Below are positions 25,940-37,000 of a stretch of DNA of 64,000 bases, piece after piece. The notes under the pieces are model-generated. The model worked only from the letters and a program-made list of their open reading frames with translations. It did not search any database and was not told the DNA's origin. Positions within the stretch are counted from its first letter, which is position 1; each line of letters opens with the position of its first letter. Origin of the DNA: Hyphobacterium sp. CCMP332 (GTDB lineage Bacteria > Bacteroidota > Bacteroidia > Cytophagales > CCMP332); assembly GCA_014323545.1 (NCBI GenBank), contig CP058647.1, forward strand, positions 2,830,001-2,894,000, in the 5' to 3' direction. Position numbers and translations under genes: made by a program.

Positions 25940-26728
25940 TTGTTAAAGGATAAATCCCTTCATGCACAACAAATAACATTTGAATCTGCAATTACGCGTA
26001 TTGAAGTAGATTTATTTACATCAAACATATGGATAACACAAAAAGACAAAGAAGATTCAATACTTTTCTTCAAAATATCTGCTAATCACGGATTTAAAAA
26101 GGAGAAATTAAATTTTGTGCAAAAGGGAAAAGATTTCATTCTTAATTCGGTACATAATGATTTTCTGATTCTAACAAAGATAATTGACCCGGGAAATCCT
26201 GAAGACAATGAGATTATAATAATTGATACTAAATCAGAAAAAAAGGTAAAAATAGTAAAGGGTTATCGCTTCCTTGGGTTTAAAGATTATAGTACCTGTG
26301 AAATAGAAAAATCAGGATTTGAAACGACTCACAGGGAAGCTATTGATCTTTCAGAATTCAGGCGAAATTCGATATCAAAATCCACGAATTTATTACACCC
26401 ACAATTAATTTTCCCCAGCCAGGAATTATTTGATTCAATTGAGAAATATTTAAATAATATGGTCAACTTGGAGCTAATTGCACCAATTGAAATACTGGAA
26501 TACAATCCTTATGTCTATTTATGCGTTCATTTTGAAGAAGAAGGTTCAATGTGTAAACGACTTTTAATACTCAATAAAGAGGGGGAATTAATTTTTAATA
26601 GCAAACTTTACGATAAGCTTGAGAAACGTATAGCCGACTCTTTTTTTGTTTCTGGCAATTTTTTGATTTTTGTATCCCAATTCAATGTTCTCAACATATT
26701 AAATATTAAATCTGATAATGCGAACTAA
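25940..26728 (+). CDS. Hypothetical protein, 262 aa
   Basis: I do not recognise this protein with certainty. It has no signal peptide and alternates short strands with charged loops, starting QQITFESAITRIEVDLFTSNIWIT, which resembles a WD-like or beta-propeller layout. It may be the Cytophagales family DUF4905, from memory only. The start is TTG; no in-frame ATG or GTG lies near, and the divergent nfeD start is 21 bp away. The 3' end overlaps the LysM gene by 11 bp, so the pair is one transcript. Confidence 0.65.
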   Translation: MLKDKSLHAQQITFESAITRIEVDLFTSNIWITQKDKEDSILFFKISANHGFKKEKLNFVQKGKDFILNSVHNDFLILTKIIDPGNPEDNEIIIIDTKSEKKVKIVKGYRFLGFKDYSTCEIEKSGFETTHREAIDLSEFRRNSISKSTNLLHPQLIFPSQELFDSIEKYLNNMVNLELIAPIEILEYNPYVYLCVHFEEEGSMCKRLLILNKEGELIFNSKLYDKLEKRIADSFFVSGNFLIFVSQFNVLNILNIKSDNAN

Positions 26729-27899
26729 ACTTTTATCGACAATCACATTAATGCTTTTGGTATTCGGTTTTGCATTCTCAAGACCGGATTCGGTAGGGGT
26801 AGTTCAAAGAAATGGTAAAACATTTATCAAACACCTGGTTGAGAAAGGAGAAACACATTTTGCGATCAGCAGAAGATATGGAGTGAATGTCAATGAAATT
26901 ATCGAATACAATCCAGATACCAAAGGTGGGCTTGTAGCAGGGACGATGATCGTTGTACCCTTTAAGGAATTAACAGGTAAAATACATGTGGTAAAAGCAG
27001 GTGAGACACTTTTTAGTCTTTATCGAATGTACGGTGTGAGTGTAGAGCAAATCAAAGAATGGAATAATTTGACTGACAATAATTTGCAATTGGGACAAAG
27101 AATTATTGTAGGCAAAGAGGAAAACAATAGCGAAAGCCCTGAATCCGAAAAGGAAAAAGAAGAAATAACCGGGAAAATCCACGAAGTCAAAAAAGGGGAG
27201 ACTCTTTTTTCCATTTCGAGAATTTACAATGTCAAATGGCAGGACATTAAGGTTTATAATGGTTTGGAGACAAATAATTTAAGCGAGGGCCAAAAGCTGG
27301 GAATTCCACCTTCCAATATAGAGGTATTGAAGAAGGAAGAAATCGTTGCGAACATTGATACAATTGATCGTCCGGATAAGCATATTGTTAAAGCCGGAGA
27401 GACCATGTATTCCATTAGTAAAAAATACCAGTTGAGCAGTAAAGACATTATTGAATGGAATGATCTATTAGGTCCAGATATTCAGATCGGGCAGGAGTTG
27501 GCCTTGAAGGCCTCTGAAAAAAACAATCTTGTCGCCAGCCCAAAAGAGAAGACTGATCCCATTGTCACAAAAGAAGAAGAGTACATGAAGGGCGAGCCAA
27601 AAGTAAAGATTACCAATATTGGAGGGCATGAAAAAGTGATAGAAAAAGGAATGGCCGAGCTCATTGAAGGAGGCACTGATACCAATCGTTTTCTGGGACT
27701 ACACAAAACCGCTCCTATTGGCACAATCATTCAGGTCAAAAATGAAATCAATGGCTACAGCGTATTTGTGAGAGTTGTGGGAAAACTACCCGATATAGAT
27801 CTAAACAAAGACATTGTATTAAAAATTACTCCGCGTGCATTTGAAGCATTGAAGGGAGTAGATAAAAAGTTCAAAGTGGAAATTTCCTGGTTGCCTTGA
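26718..27899 (+). CDS. Secreted protein with four LysM domains and an RlpA-like double-psi barrel
   Basis: A 393-residue envelope protein: signal peptide (1-22), four LysM domains (about 38-81, 88-131, 155-198 and 222-266; each with the VEKGETHFAIS / VKAGETLFSLY type start), and a C-terminal domain (about 305-392) with the GTIIQVKN and VFVRVVGKLPD pattern of RlpA-like double-psi barrels. LysM modules bind peptidoglycan. The catalytic Asp of RlpA-type lytic transglycosylases is not obvious, so it may be a scaffold rather than an enzyme. It overlaps its neighbours by 11 and 4 bp. Confidence 0.88.
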   Translation: MRTKLLSTITLMLLVFGFAFSRPDSVGVVQRNGKTFIKHLVEKGETHFAISRRYGVNVNEIIEYNPDTKGGLVAGTMIVVPFKELTGKIHVVKAGETLFSLYRMYGVSVEQIKEWNNLTDNNLQLGQRIIVGKEENNSESPESEKEKEEITGKIHEVKKGETLFSISRIYNVKWQDIKVYNGLETNNLSEGQKLGIPPSNIEVLKKEEIVANIDTIDRPDKHIVKAGETMYSISKKYQLSSKDIIEWNDLLGPDIQIGQELALKASEKNNLVASPKEKTDPIVTKEEEYMKGEPKVKITNIGGHEKVIEKGMAELIEGGTDTNRFLGLHKTAPIGTIIQVKNEINGYSVFVRVVGKLPDIDLNKDIVLKITPRAFEALKGVDKKFKVEISWLP

Positions 27900-28672
27900 A
27901 GCACAAAGAATTGAAAGAACTTCTTGATGAAGCCTACAATCATTATTCATCTTCCGATTTTATTGTAAATGATCCTATACAGATACCCCATGCTTTTACA
28001 TTAAAACAGGACATTGAGATTACAGCCTTTTTTGCTGCCATGCTGGCCTGGGGGCAGCGTATAACCATTATTAATAAAAGCAAAGAATTGTTTCGTTTAA
28101 TGGACAATGCACCTTATTCCTTTGTTATTGACCATTCGGAAAGCGATTTAAAGCCCTTGATGAAATTCAAACACAGAACATTCAATACCACCGATTTATT
28201 GCACTTTATAAGTTTTCTTAACTATTGGTTTTCAAATAATGAGAGTCTGGAGACCGCTTTTAGTCAGCACCTGTCAAATAACGATACAAATGTTGAAAAG
28301 GCTCTGATAGGTTTTCATAAAACGTTTTTCTCTCTAAAGGACTCCCCGGAAAGAACAAGAAAACATGTGGCTACGCCAGCAAGAAAATCGGCATGCAAGC
28401 GATTAAATATGTTTTTGCGTTGGATGGTTAGAAAAGATGAGTATGGTATTGATTTTGGAATGTGGAAATCCATTTTGCCGCGACAATTGGTATGTCCTTT
28501 TGATGTTCATGTCAGCAATGTCAGTCGCGATCTGGGACTGGTTAAAAGAAAACCAGGCGACTGGCAAACCGCACTGGAATTGACTGAAAATTTAAAAAAA
28601 TTTGATCCTCTAGACCCTGTCAAATACGATATAGCGCTATTTGGGATTGGTATAAATGTGAAAATTCATTGA
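27896..28672 (+). CDS. TIGR02757-family protein
   Basis: 258 residues with the recognisable family blocks FFAAMLAWGQR, HRTFNTTDL, ARKSACKRLNMFLRWMVRKD and CPFDVHVSNVSR, ending DPVKYDIALFGIG. Members occur across Bacteroidetes and a few other phyla and have no assigned function; the helix-rich sequence with conserved R, K and D resembles HhH-type DNA glycosylases only loosely. It starts with TTG inside the LysM stop (TTGA overlap), so translation is coupled. Confidence 0.88.
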   Translation: MKHKELKELLDEAYNHYSSSDFIVNDPIQIPHAFTLKQDIEITAFFAAMLAWGQRITIINKSKELFRLMDNAPYSFVIDHSESDLKPLMKFKHRTFNTTDLLHFISFLNYWFSNNESLETAFSQHLSNNDTNVEKALIGFHKTFFSLKDSPERTRKHVATPARKSACKRLNMFLRWMVRKDEYGIDFGMWKSILPRQLVCPFDVHVSNVSRDLGLVKRKPGDWQTALELTENLKKFDPLDPVKYDIALFGIGINVKIH

Positions 28673-28797
28673 CCATTTTTGGACATTCAGTCCAATCTCG
28701 GCCATTTTATTTTTTTTACAAAGCTTACAACCATCAGATAGTCAAATAGATAGCCTTATGGTATAAAAATTGGTATATTAATTCCAAAGATTGTGCT

Positions 28798-29061
28798 ATG
28801 GACTCTTTATCTATCCAAATACCCAGACTTCAGGGCGAACAGGAAATCGAAGTTGATGTTAAAATCAACGGAATACGCAAGACATACAACTATCGGATTG
28901 AGATATTTTTCTGGGAAGATTGCAAAACTCCCAAAGACGACCGCGCGGGCTGTATTCGGGAGTTGGTTGAAAAGTACGATCCCAGCTGGGAACTAATACA
29001 TATTGGTAATCCTACGGAAGAGTACATTCCCATTACTTTTAGAAAAAAAAACGGTAAATAA
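28798..29061 (+). CDS. Small hypothetical protein, 87 aa
   Basis: An 87-residue, acidic, soluble protein with a beta-strand-rich start (DSLSIQIPRLQGEQEIEVDVKI) and a central FFWEDCKTPKDDRAG. It has no signal peptide or cysteine pair. The ATG at 28798 gives the only convincing frame; a 67-residue frame on the same strand starts at 28793 and is a shadow. It is 125 bp downstream of the TIGR02757 gene and ends 3 bp before the convergent 1639-residue gene. Codon use fits the neighbours. The family is not recognised. Confidence 0.6.
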   Translation: MDSLSIQIPRLQGEQEIEVDVKINGIRKTYNYRIEIFFWEDCKTPKDDRAGCIRELVEKYDPSWELIHIGNPTEEYIPITFRKKNGK

Positions 29062-29064
29062 TCC

Positions 29065-32000
29065 TTACCTGAGCACAGTAATGTATCCTCCAACGGGCTC
29101 ATCCAGATGCTGAAATACAGCCTGAAAGAAATAGGTACCCGACGGTAAATTATCCGCAGCCCAATCGCCTTTATAATCGGAAGTTTTATATACTTCTGTT
29201 CCGTATCTGTTAAATATTTTCACTTCCGTTCCGGGGTATAATTCAATATTGTCAATTTTCCATGTGTCGTTTTTTCCATCTCCATTGGGAGTGATCACAT
29301 CGGCAACCTTGGCTGTATTTAGGAATATGACCAGGAATTCATTGGACCATGACTCGTTTTCTCCGCCTCCTTCAATAGCGCGAACTCTAAAGAAATGTCT
29401 GAAACCATCATTGGCGGAAAAATCGGTGTATGAATTGGCGCCGGTATTCTGGAATATTTCAAAGCTGTCCTGATCGTCCAATCTTCGATAAATTTCGTAT
29501 TCCTGAAGGCCATTGGAATAATTGACATACTCATTCCAGAACAATTCCAATTGATCGAGGTCTTCGATACCTTCTCCTTCCAGCTTAATGGTATTGTGCT
29601 GAGGACTGAATATTTCGTTTGAACATAGATTTCTTGAACTCACCTGGTATTCATAATAATTGTCCAATCGGTTGAGATTATCCGTATCCAGATAAATTGA
29701 ATCAGCACTTGATACTTCGGCAATTGGAGTCCAGTTGGAGGATGTAGCGATTTTTCTATACATGGTTAAGGTATCAGGTATCAATTCTGAATAGTCGAAA
29801 CCTTTATTGTAAGAAATTAGGACATTGGAAAAAGTATCCTCCGGGTTTGTGAGACTTACATTTGATACCAAAGGAAGTGAAAGATCCAATGTTGGACTGA
29901 AACTTACCGGATCACCCGTACAGTTGAATTCCGAAACTTCAAATACATTGATTTCTAAATTGTTTTGATCCGGATCCCAGGTGACCAATGCAGTCTGGCT
30001 GGAATCATTTTGCTCAAAAGATCCTCCCACGACATCCCAGATATAATTTGAATTAGCAAAGCCATCGGCCACATAAGAATTGCCGTTTACGGTTTCAGCA
30101 CAAACAAATGTATCAACCGAAGTAAAATCCGTTTCTGGAATCGGATTGATTTGTACATCCAAGACCAAATTTCCGGAAGTACATCCAAATTCGGTGGTTT
30201 CAAAAGCAATGACCTGATAATTTCCTGCCGCGCCCCAGCTTAAAGTCAATAAATTCGTGGAATCGCCGGCCGGGCCTCCTGGTAAAACAGACCATTGATA
30301 GGTAGAATTTGGAAAACCATTTACAGTATAGTCAATGCCCTGCGTAAATTCACATAATGATGTATCGCCTACAATCGGTACCGACAAATCCGGATCGGGA
30401 TGAATGGTGACAGTTAATGTATCTGAGAATCCAAGACATGTACTCGTGGTTGTGGTCACCTGCTGTTCAACAAATATTTGCGCTACACCGGGTTCAAGAA
30501 AATCATAGGCCACCTGATTGCCGGGTAAAATGGTATTGATGTTGTGATTGATAAGCGGACTCGACCAAACGTAATTATATCCTGAGGTAAAAGGCACAGA
30601 ATAGACCACGGTGTTCGCATTGCTCAAACAAATACTATTTGGCCCAACCGGTGGTGGTGAACTCAATATGGGATTGATGTCAATTGGAAGAAAAGTCGTA
30701 TCGCCGATACAATTAAAACTATTGGTCGGAATCATATACAAGGAAGCATTGGGATTTAATCCTCCCCAATCTACCAGTACAGAATCATTATTAGTAGGAG
30801 AGATAAACAAACCACCACTAATGCCCCATGTGTAATTTATAAAACCCACAGTATCTAATACCGTGTACAATACATCTTCTAAATTTGGACAAATAGAAAC
30901 CCCGCCAATTATGGTATCTACCACGGGCTTAGGATTAACCGTCACAAATACTGAATCATCGTCAAAACAACCATTCCATTCAATTTGCAAATCGTATTTC
31001 AGAACCACAGGATTATTTCCTGTTATCGGGCTGATTTCAGGACGGGCAAGTGTAGAATCATCCAAAAACTGTGCAGTACCCCATAGGTAATTATAACCGC
31101 TTGTCGCAGCAACACCCAAAGTATCACTTGATTCAGAGCATATGGCCAAATCCGGCCCCGGATCGACAATAGGAAGTGGTTTGATTTCCACGTCTACATC
31201 CGAAGAATCAATGCACCCTGAAACCGTATTTTCTACGACCAACTGGTAATTAAAAAACTGAGAAACCTGCGTGGTATTATTAATTGAAAGCGTAGGGTCT
31301 GATATGGTAGAGTCATTCAATCCTGACTGCGTGCTCCATGTATAGGTAAATATGCTATTATTAGGGCCTCCAATATCGATAGAATCTTCAGAACAAATCA
31401 CGGTATCCGGAATGACCTGAACATTTGGAAGGTTTCTTACGAAAACATCGATTGTATCTCTATTGGTACATAAATTGGAAGGATCCGTATTTATCGCAGT
31501 CACGATGCTTTGAAAATTTCCCGAAGTATTAAAAGTCTGATTTGGGTTTGAGCTATTGGTTGGAGAAATGGGCGATCCGGTAGCAGTTGTTACCCAGGAA
31601 TAAACCACACCCGGTGTAGCACTTCCTCCCAATTGTATGGTTTGGAGCCGGCAAACTGCTGTATCTAAGCCAGCATTGACCGGAGGCAAAGGTTTGGAAA
31701 TCACCTCAACCGTATCGGAATTTTCACAAGTAGTACTAGAATTAATAACGTTAAGCACGTATTGGTATGTCAGATTGGTGCTTCCCGGATTGACAGGTGT
31801 AACCAGTGTTTGACAAGAATTAGGATTAGCAACAAAATTACCTATCCATGAGCAATTAGAATTAGGCCCGGGGTTTAAGATGCCTAAAGTTGTTGATTCC
31901 CCCGAGCAAATGGTATCTGCCATTCCTGCATCTGCTATTGGCAATGGATTCGTAACAACAACGATTTCATCATTAAAAATACAGCCATTGATAGTGTCTG

Positions 32001-33984
32001 TAGCAGTTACAATCAAAGTATCAATAATTGGTGAGGGCCCGGATATTACATTGGTGTAAAAAGGATCAGAAATGCTTCCATCACTCAGATTAAGCGCGCT
32101 TGACCAGGTATAGGTTTTATTAGTCAAGGATGCAGAACCAATTTGGATCGTGTCGCCTGAACAAAAGTCTTCATCGACACCAGCTTCTGCAAAATTTTTC
32201 ACCACGCTAACCTTCACCGAATCGTTGAGCACACAGGCCGAAGCATTGGGATTACTAACGATATAAATTGTAGTATCTGTAGGAAAAACAAAAGGATTTG
32301 GTGTGAAATTGTTAGAAATAAACTGATTTGGTGTCCATTGATAACCACTCGTTCCGCTAGCATTTAATTGTACCGAATCGCCTTCACATATAAATAGATC
32401 AGCTGATGCAACAATTGTGTCCAGCGCAATAACATTGATATTAAAAGTACTGGTATCGGTGCAGGAGAGGGAATTGGTTTCAATTAAACTCAACTGATTC
32501 AAACCGGTATTGGTCCAGACCACTCGTATTGTATCGGAGGAATTTGAACCAATAATATTTCCTCCGGAAGCAGCCCAGGTGACGGTATTCGGTGCATTGA
32601 TCTGAGCGACATATTCTATGGTATCAAAGCCAAAACAAATGGAATCTACTTCAAGACCCGGATCTGTTGTAGCGATCTGATCCGTAGCTTCAAATGGTCT
32701 GACGTTAATGTTTATAAAATAAATATCATTTTTTGGAGGACAACCATTATCTCTTAAATCAATCCTTACCACAAATTGTCCGGTGATACCACATACTGTC
32801 TGCCAGTTGAAATTCGTTGTAGCACTCCCTTGACCGACAGTATCGGGAAATATAGCCAATGGACCTGTATAGCCATTAGACCCATCTAAAATACTTCCAC
32901 TTGGTTCAATATTTACAGAATCGTTGTTTGGATCATTTGACGTAAATGAAAATGAAAGCGACTCTCCTTCATTTATGTCGATATCACCTGTATTACCTAC
33001 AATTGGAACCGGACTACCGTTGACGTTAACCGGAGATATAACTGGTGTCGGATTCGGAGCACAAGCCTCTGCAATGAAAATTATTTCTCTGTAAATCGTA
33101 CCAATAAGATCTTGAATTCCATCGTTATTGATATCTCTATATTCTTGAATTTCAATAGCTAGAGAATATTTACCAGCGTTTGGAGTAAAGTATTTTGTTA
33201 ATCCGTTTGATGCATTAATGAAGGCATAAGAACCTGGACCAAAAGGATCTTGAATGGAATAATTTGGGGCATAAGGTGCACCTGGAATGGCATTGGCATT
33301 ATAGGTAGGTGCACAGCTAGGAGCAGTTCCTCCTGTAAATTGATCATAGGGTTGGACAAAATTATACACCAGAAAATCACCATCAGGGTCAATGGCATTA
33401 TTTGACAGTGTTATGGTATCATTAGTACATAAAAATGGAATAACAACATCCTGAAACTGAGGTGAAGAATTTTGAACAAAATTGGGTGGCATTTCAGTGA
33501 TAAAGGTATTACCCGTTGCACCCGCATTTTGAAGATTGTCAATTGCATTTTCACGACAGCATCTTTCATGAATGGCATAGTATTCGTTAAACGGACCTGG
33601 TAAATCGATAACTTCTGTAAATCGGTTTAGTCTAGAGCATAAAACCTGATTTATAATTGGAACACTACATCCTGGCGGCAAATCAGGCTGAACAAATTGC
33701 CTAAAGGGGTTGGTCATTGTACGTGAAGTGAACAAAGCATTTGTAGCACCATTATAGATACATAAATCAAGATTGTTTACTTCGCCATTTGGAAAATTTG
33801 AAGTGGGAAGACAGTTGACATATACATCTAATTGGAATCGATATCGGTATTGGCCTCCAAAAATTCCAAGAAACTCATAGGTGATATCTCCGCCCTGATA
33901 ATGTGTAGCTTGAGAGGGCAAGGCTATCAATGCAAAAATGAAAACAATAAAGGATTTCTTAACCCAGGTAAAAATATTCGTCAT
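29065..33984 (-). CDS. Giant PKD-like surface protein with T9SS type B (gliding-motility-associated) C-terminus
   Basis: A 1639-residue secreted protein. A signal peptide (1-26) precedes a first region beginning THYQGGDITYEF that is typical of Bacteroidetes surface proteins. About a dozen PKD/Ig-like repeats follow, each with a conserved Cys in an IC-x-G/S/E segment. Two FN3-like modules then appear (about 1380-1540), and the C-terminus (about 1550-1639) has VITPNGDGKNDTW, FNRYG-EVY and LPSGTYFF, the CHU-type type B T9SS sorting domain (TIGR04131). Likely roles are adhesion or gliding, inferred. It is separated by 17 bp from the upstream large protein, so the two may be co-transcribed. Confidence 0.9.
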   Translation of the reverse strand: MTNIFTWVKKSFIVFIFALIALPSQATHYQGGDITYEFLGIFGGQYRYRFQLDVYVNCLPTSNFPNGEVNNLDLCIYNGATNALFTSRTMTNPFRQFVQPDLPPGCSVPIINQVLCSRLNRFTEVIDLPGPFNEYYAIHERCCRENAIDNLQNAGATGNTFITEMPPNFVQNSSPQFQDVVIPFLCTNDTITLSNNAIDPDGDFLVYNFVQPYDQFTGGTAPSCAPTYNANAIPGAPYAPNYSIQDPFGPGSYAFINASNGLTKYFTPNAGKYSLAIEIQEYRDINNDGIQDLIGTIYREIIFIAEACAPNPTPVISPVNVNGSPVPIVGNTGDIDINEGESLSFSFTSNDPNNDSVNIEPSGSILDGSNGYTGPLAIFPDTVGQGSATTNFNWQTVCGITGQFVVRIDLRDNGCPPKNDIYFININVRPFEATDQIATTDPGLEVDSICFGFDTIEYVAQINAPNTVTWAASGGNIIGSNSSDTIRVVWTNTGLNQLSLIETNSLSCTDTSTFNINVIALDTIVASADLFICEGDSVQLNASGTSGYQWTPNQFISNNFTPNPFVFPTDTTIYIVSNPNASACVLNDSVKVSVVKNFAEAGVDEDFCSGDTIQIGSASLTNKTYTWSSALNLSDGSISDPFYTNVISGPSPIIDTLIVTATDTINGCIFNDEIVVVTNPLPIADAGMADTICSGESTTLGILNPGPNSNCSWIGNFVANPNSCQTLVTPVNPGSTNLTYQYVLNVINSSTTCENSDTVEVISKPLPPVNAGLDTAVCRLQTIQLGGSATPGVVYSWVTTATGSPISPTNSSNPNQTFNTSGNFQSIVTAINTDPSNLCTNRDTIDVFVRNLPNVQVIPDTVICSEDSIDIGGPNNSIFTYTWSTQSGLNDSTISDPTLSINNTTQVSQFFNYQLVVENTVSGCIDSSDVDVEIKPLPIVDPGPDLAICSESSDTLGVAATSGYNYLWGTAQFLDDSTLARPEISPITGNNPVVLKYDLQIEWNGCFDDDSVFVTVNPKPVVDTIIGGVSICPNLEDVLYTVLDTVGFINYTWGISGGLFISPTNNDSVLVDWGGLNPNASLYMIPTNSFNCIGDTTFLPIDINPILSSPPPVGPNSICLSNANTVVYSVPFTSGYNYVWSSPLINHNINTILPGNQVAYDFLEPGVAQIFVEQQVTTTTSTCLGFSDTLTVTIHPDPDLSVPIVGDTSLCEFTQGIDYTVNGFPNSTYQWSVLPGGPAGDSTNLLTLSWGAAGNYQVIAFETTEFGCTSGNLVLDVQINPIPETDFTSVDTFVCAETVNGNSYVADGFANSNYIWDVVGGSFEQNDSSQTALVTWDPDQNNLEINVFEVSEFNCTGDPVSFSPTLDLSLPLVSNVSLTNPEDTFSNVLISYNKGFDYSELIPDTLTMYRKIATSSNWTPIAEVSSADSIYLDTDNLNRLDNYYEYQVSSRNLCSNEIFSPQHNTIKLEGEGIEDLDQLELFWNEYVNYSNGLQEYEIYRRLDDQDSFEIFQNTGANSYTDFSANDGFRHFFRVRAIEGGGENESWSNEFLVIFLNTAKVADVITPNGDGKNDTWKIDNIELYPGTEVKIFNRYGTEVYKTSDYKGDWAADNLPSGTYFFQAVFQHLDEPVGGYITVLR

Positions 33985-34001
33985 GGTATGTTTTTCTTGT
34001 C

Positions 34002-37000
34002 TTAATTCTTAATGAATTTCAATGTTTTATTAAAGTCTTTATTTTCTATCCTTAAAAAATAAATACCCTTATTTAAGTTTTCAATTGCTATTTCAATTGA
34101 ATTTTGATTCCTTTCTTTTACCAGCTCCATTACTTCATTTCCGTATTGCCCGAATACTGAAATTTTGCTCGCTTTTAGCTGGGCTGGCAAATCCAGTCTG
34201 ATAATGGTTTTAGCTGGATTAGGATACAAAGAAATCAGTTCCCCGAGTTCATCACTAATACCGATTGTTCCTTTTACTAATATTCCATAGTCTTCGACTT
34301 GCCCATATTCCGGATTTGTGCAGGCAAAACTGGCCGGCAGCGGAACCGCCGCTTCATCGGCCCAAACACGCATACGAAGCAATTTATTTTTAACGGAAGA
34401 AGCCGGTACGGTCAGTGTTCCTACGTGGTTTTGAATTCGATTGTTGGAAAGTAGAAACAATTCTGTGCTTTCCTGAAATATGCCATCATCGTTGAAATCG
34501 ACAAAGACCCGAACATTCGCTCTTACATTATCCGAAGTTATGACTTGAATGGGATAACTCTGTCCTTCTTCTAAATGAGTGGTGTCTGAACAGGTGTAAT
34601 TCTCATAGCCATCCACAATGCTATTGGTATTGCTAATTCCGGCTAAGGATACACCCACGATGCCAAAATCAGGGTTAGAATGTTCAGTCATAGGATAGCA
34701 ATTGGCGGCTTCAGGCCCCTGAACCTGGGAAACGATAGCGTAATTGAGACGAACCAGGCTATCAACACCAAATCCATTTTGTACTCTTAATTTTACCGTA
34801 TAAGAACCCGTATTGGAATATTGATGTACGGGGTTTTCATCAATTGATGTATTCCCATCTCCAAAATCCCATAAAAAGTTGGTAGGATTATTATACGATT
34901 GATTGACAAAGGCAATTTCACCATTACAGCTATTTGGATCAAAAGATTCAAAATCAGCAATAGGAGCAGCATTGGCCGATCGGATTAAAACCCCATAATC
35001 CTCAATTTCACCAACAGGTACATTTGCACAAGGATCAAAAGGGGCACCACCAGAAGAAGTACTATTGCTCATTACCCTTAATCTTAGAAATTTGTTTTTT
35101 ACCGCATTGGCCGGCAGAATGACCACATTGCTCAATTGACCAAATCCACTGGCTGTCATTACTTTTTCATTGGAAGTAAATGTGCCATTGTTATTATAGT
35201 CTATCCAGGCTTCCACTGTTTGATTAAAGAAAGTGCTAACGGTAACGTTTAATTGATAGGCATTGCCATCAACCAATTCGGCGAACTTATCGCAAGCAAA
35301 ATCGCTGTATCCTGTAGTAGAAATGGTAGATACATTTAAATCATTCAAGGTAACATTAAAAATGCCTATTAAATTATTGATTGAATTTGTACCTGGAGTA
35401 CATACGGCAGGTTTTACTCCATTCAAATCTGTAATATTTATGGTCTTCTGAATTGAATCACATCCAAAGGCATTGCAAGCTTTTAGCTCTACAAAAAATG
35501 AACCTACAGAAGTATATAAATGGCTTGGGTTTTGAAGGGTCGAAGTATTTCCATCGCCAAAGTCCCAGAACCATTGGGTTGGGCCAAAACCTGAAATATC
35601 GGTAAAATCTATATCCCCTGTACAGGCTGTAAAACTGGAAACGCTGAAATCGGCAGCCGGTGGCAGCATTGGCGCATTGATTACAACGGTATAATCTTCA
35701 GTTTGTCCAAATTCAAGATCACCACAGGGAATAGGACCATTCAGGGAGTTGACAAAATCTGAGGCAATCCTCAATCTTAGCCCTTTGCCAGTCACTACAG
35801 ATGTTGCTGCAGAAATAGTAACGGGCGCTGTATGCACAATGGCATTGGTAGAATTAAATACCTCCTCATTGCTTTCAAAAATACCATTGTCATTATAATC
35901 CAGCCAGGCTTTTACATCAGAAGGCGTAAAATTACTTTGTGATTCAACGGTCAAATTAACCGTTTGCCCTTGTGTGACTGTGGTTGAAAAATCACAGGCA
36001 AAATCTTCATATGGGGGGAAATTAGCTGAAGAAGAGGTGATATTATTGATCGTATTAAACACTACACGTTCTATACCCAAAGGAAAAAATGTTTGTAAAG
36101 TATTTGGAATACAAACCGGTGGCCTTGCCCCATCTGTTACTGTGAAATTTCTGCTTGTGGAATCTGCTCCATTGGAATTAGTTACAACCAGTTTTACCGT
36201 AAAAGTTCCATTCGATGTGTATTTGTGCACTGGATTTTGAAGATTGGATGTATCACCATCACCAAAATCCCAAAACCAGCTTTGCGGAGCATTAATACTG
36301 TTGTCTGTGAATACTATAGAATCCTGACAGGCATTGACCTGATTGTCCAGGAAGTTTGCAATAGGTGGAAATGGGTTGGGGTCAATTAATACTGTATAAT
36401 CTTCCGCCTGCCCTCTGGTAAGATTGGTACAAGAATTAAAAGTTGAGCCTACCGCATCTGTCATGATCCGCATTCTCAATGCCTGAGTATAAGGAGCTTT
36501 TGCCGCAGGTATAATTACATTGGTGGAAGGATTGGAAACGTTGTTTGCAGAATAAATTAATTCCCCCGGGTCTTGAAATGAACCATTGGCATTCATGTCA
36601 ATATACATTTTCAAATTAACCGCAGCACTTTGATTTGTCGTGAAGGAAACCGGATAAGATAATCCTTCAATGACGTGTGTGAAATCCGTGCAAGTGAAAT
36701 CCTCATATCCCACGGAAGCATCTGAAGAGGAATTATTAATATTTTCAAATTGAAAATTTGTAATTCCATAACCACAACAATAAGCATTGGTCAAAGGAGT
36801 ACAAGAGGCGGCCGGTGGAATAAAGCCCGTCCTTACGATAAAATCGTTTTTTACGATCGTGTCTGATCCATTGGCATTACTCGCAATTAAAGTGACATCA
36901 AAAGTGTCGTTAATGGTATAGGTCTTAAGCGGATTTTGCAAGGTAGAAAAAGTGCCATCACCAAAATCCCAAATCCATGATGAAGGCCCGTTAATGCTAA

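Noticed and set aside
28679-28695. TTGGAC-N5-GTCCAA inverted repeat after the TIGR02757 gene
   Set aside because: Only six base pairs and no T-run directly after it, so it is too weak to call a terminator.
28793-28996. A 67-residue frame overlapping the 87-residue ORF
   Set aside because: Arginine- and lysine-rich, in a shifted frame; the 28798 frame is longer and has more natural protein composition.
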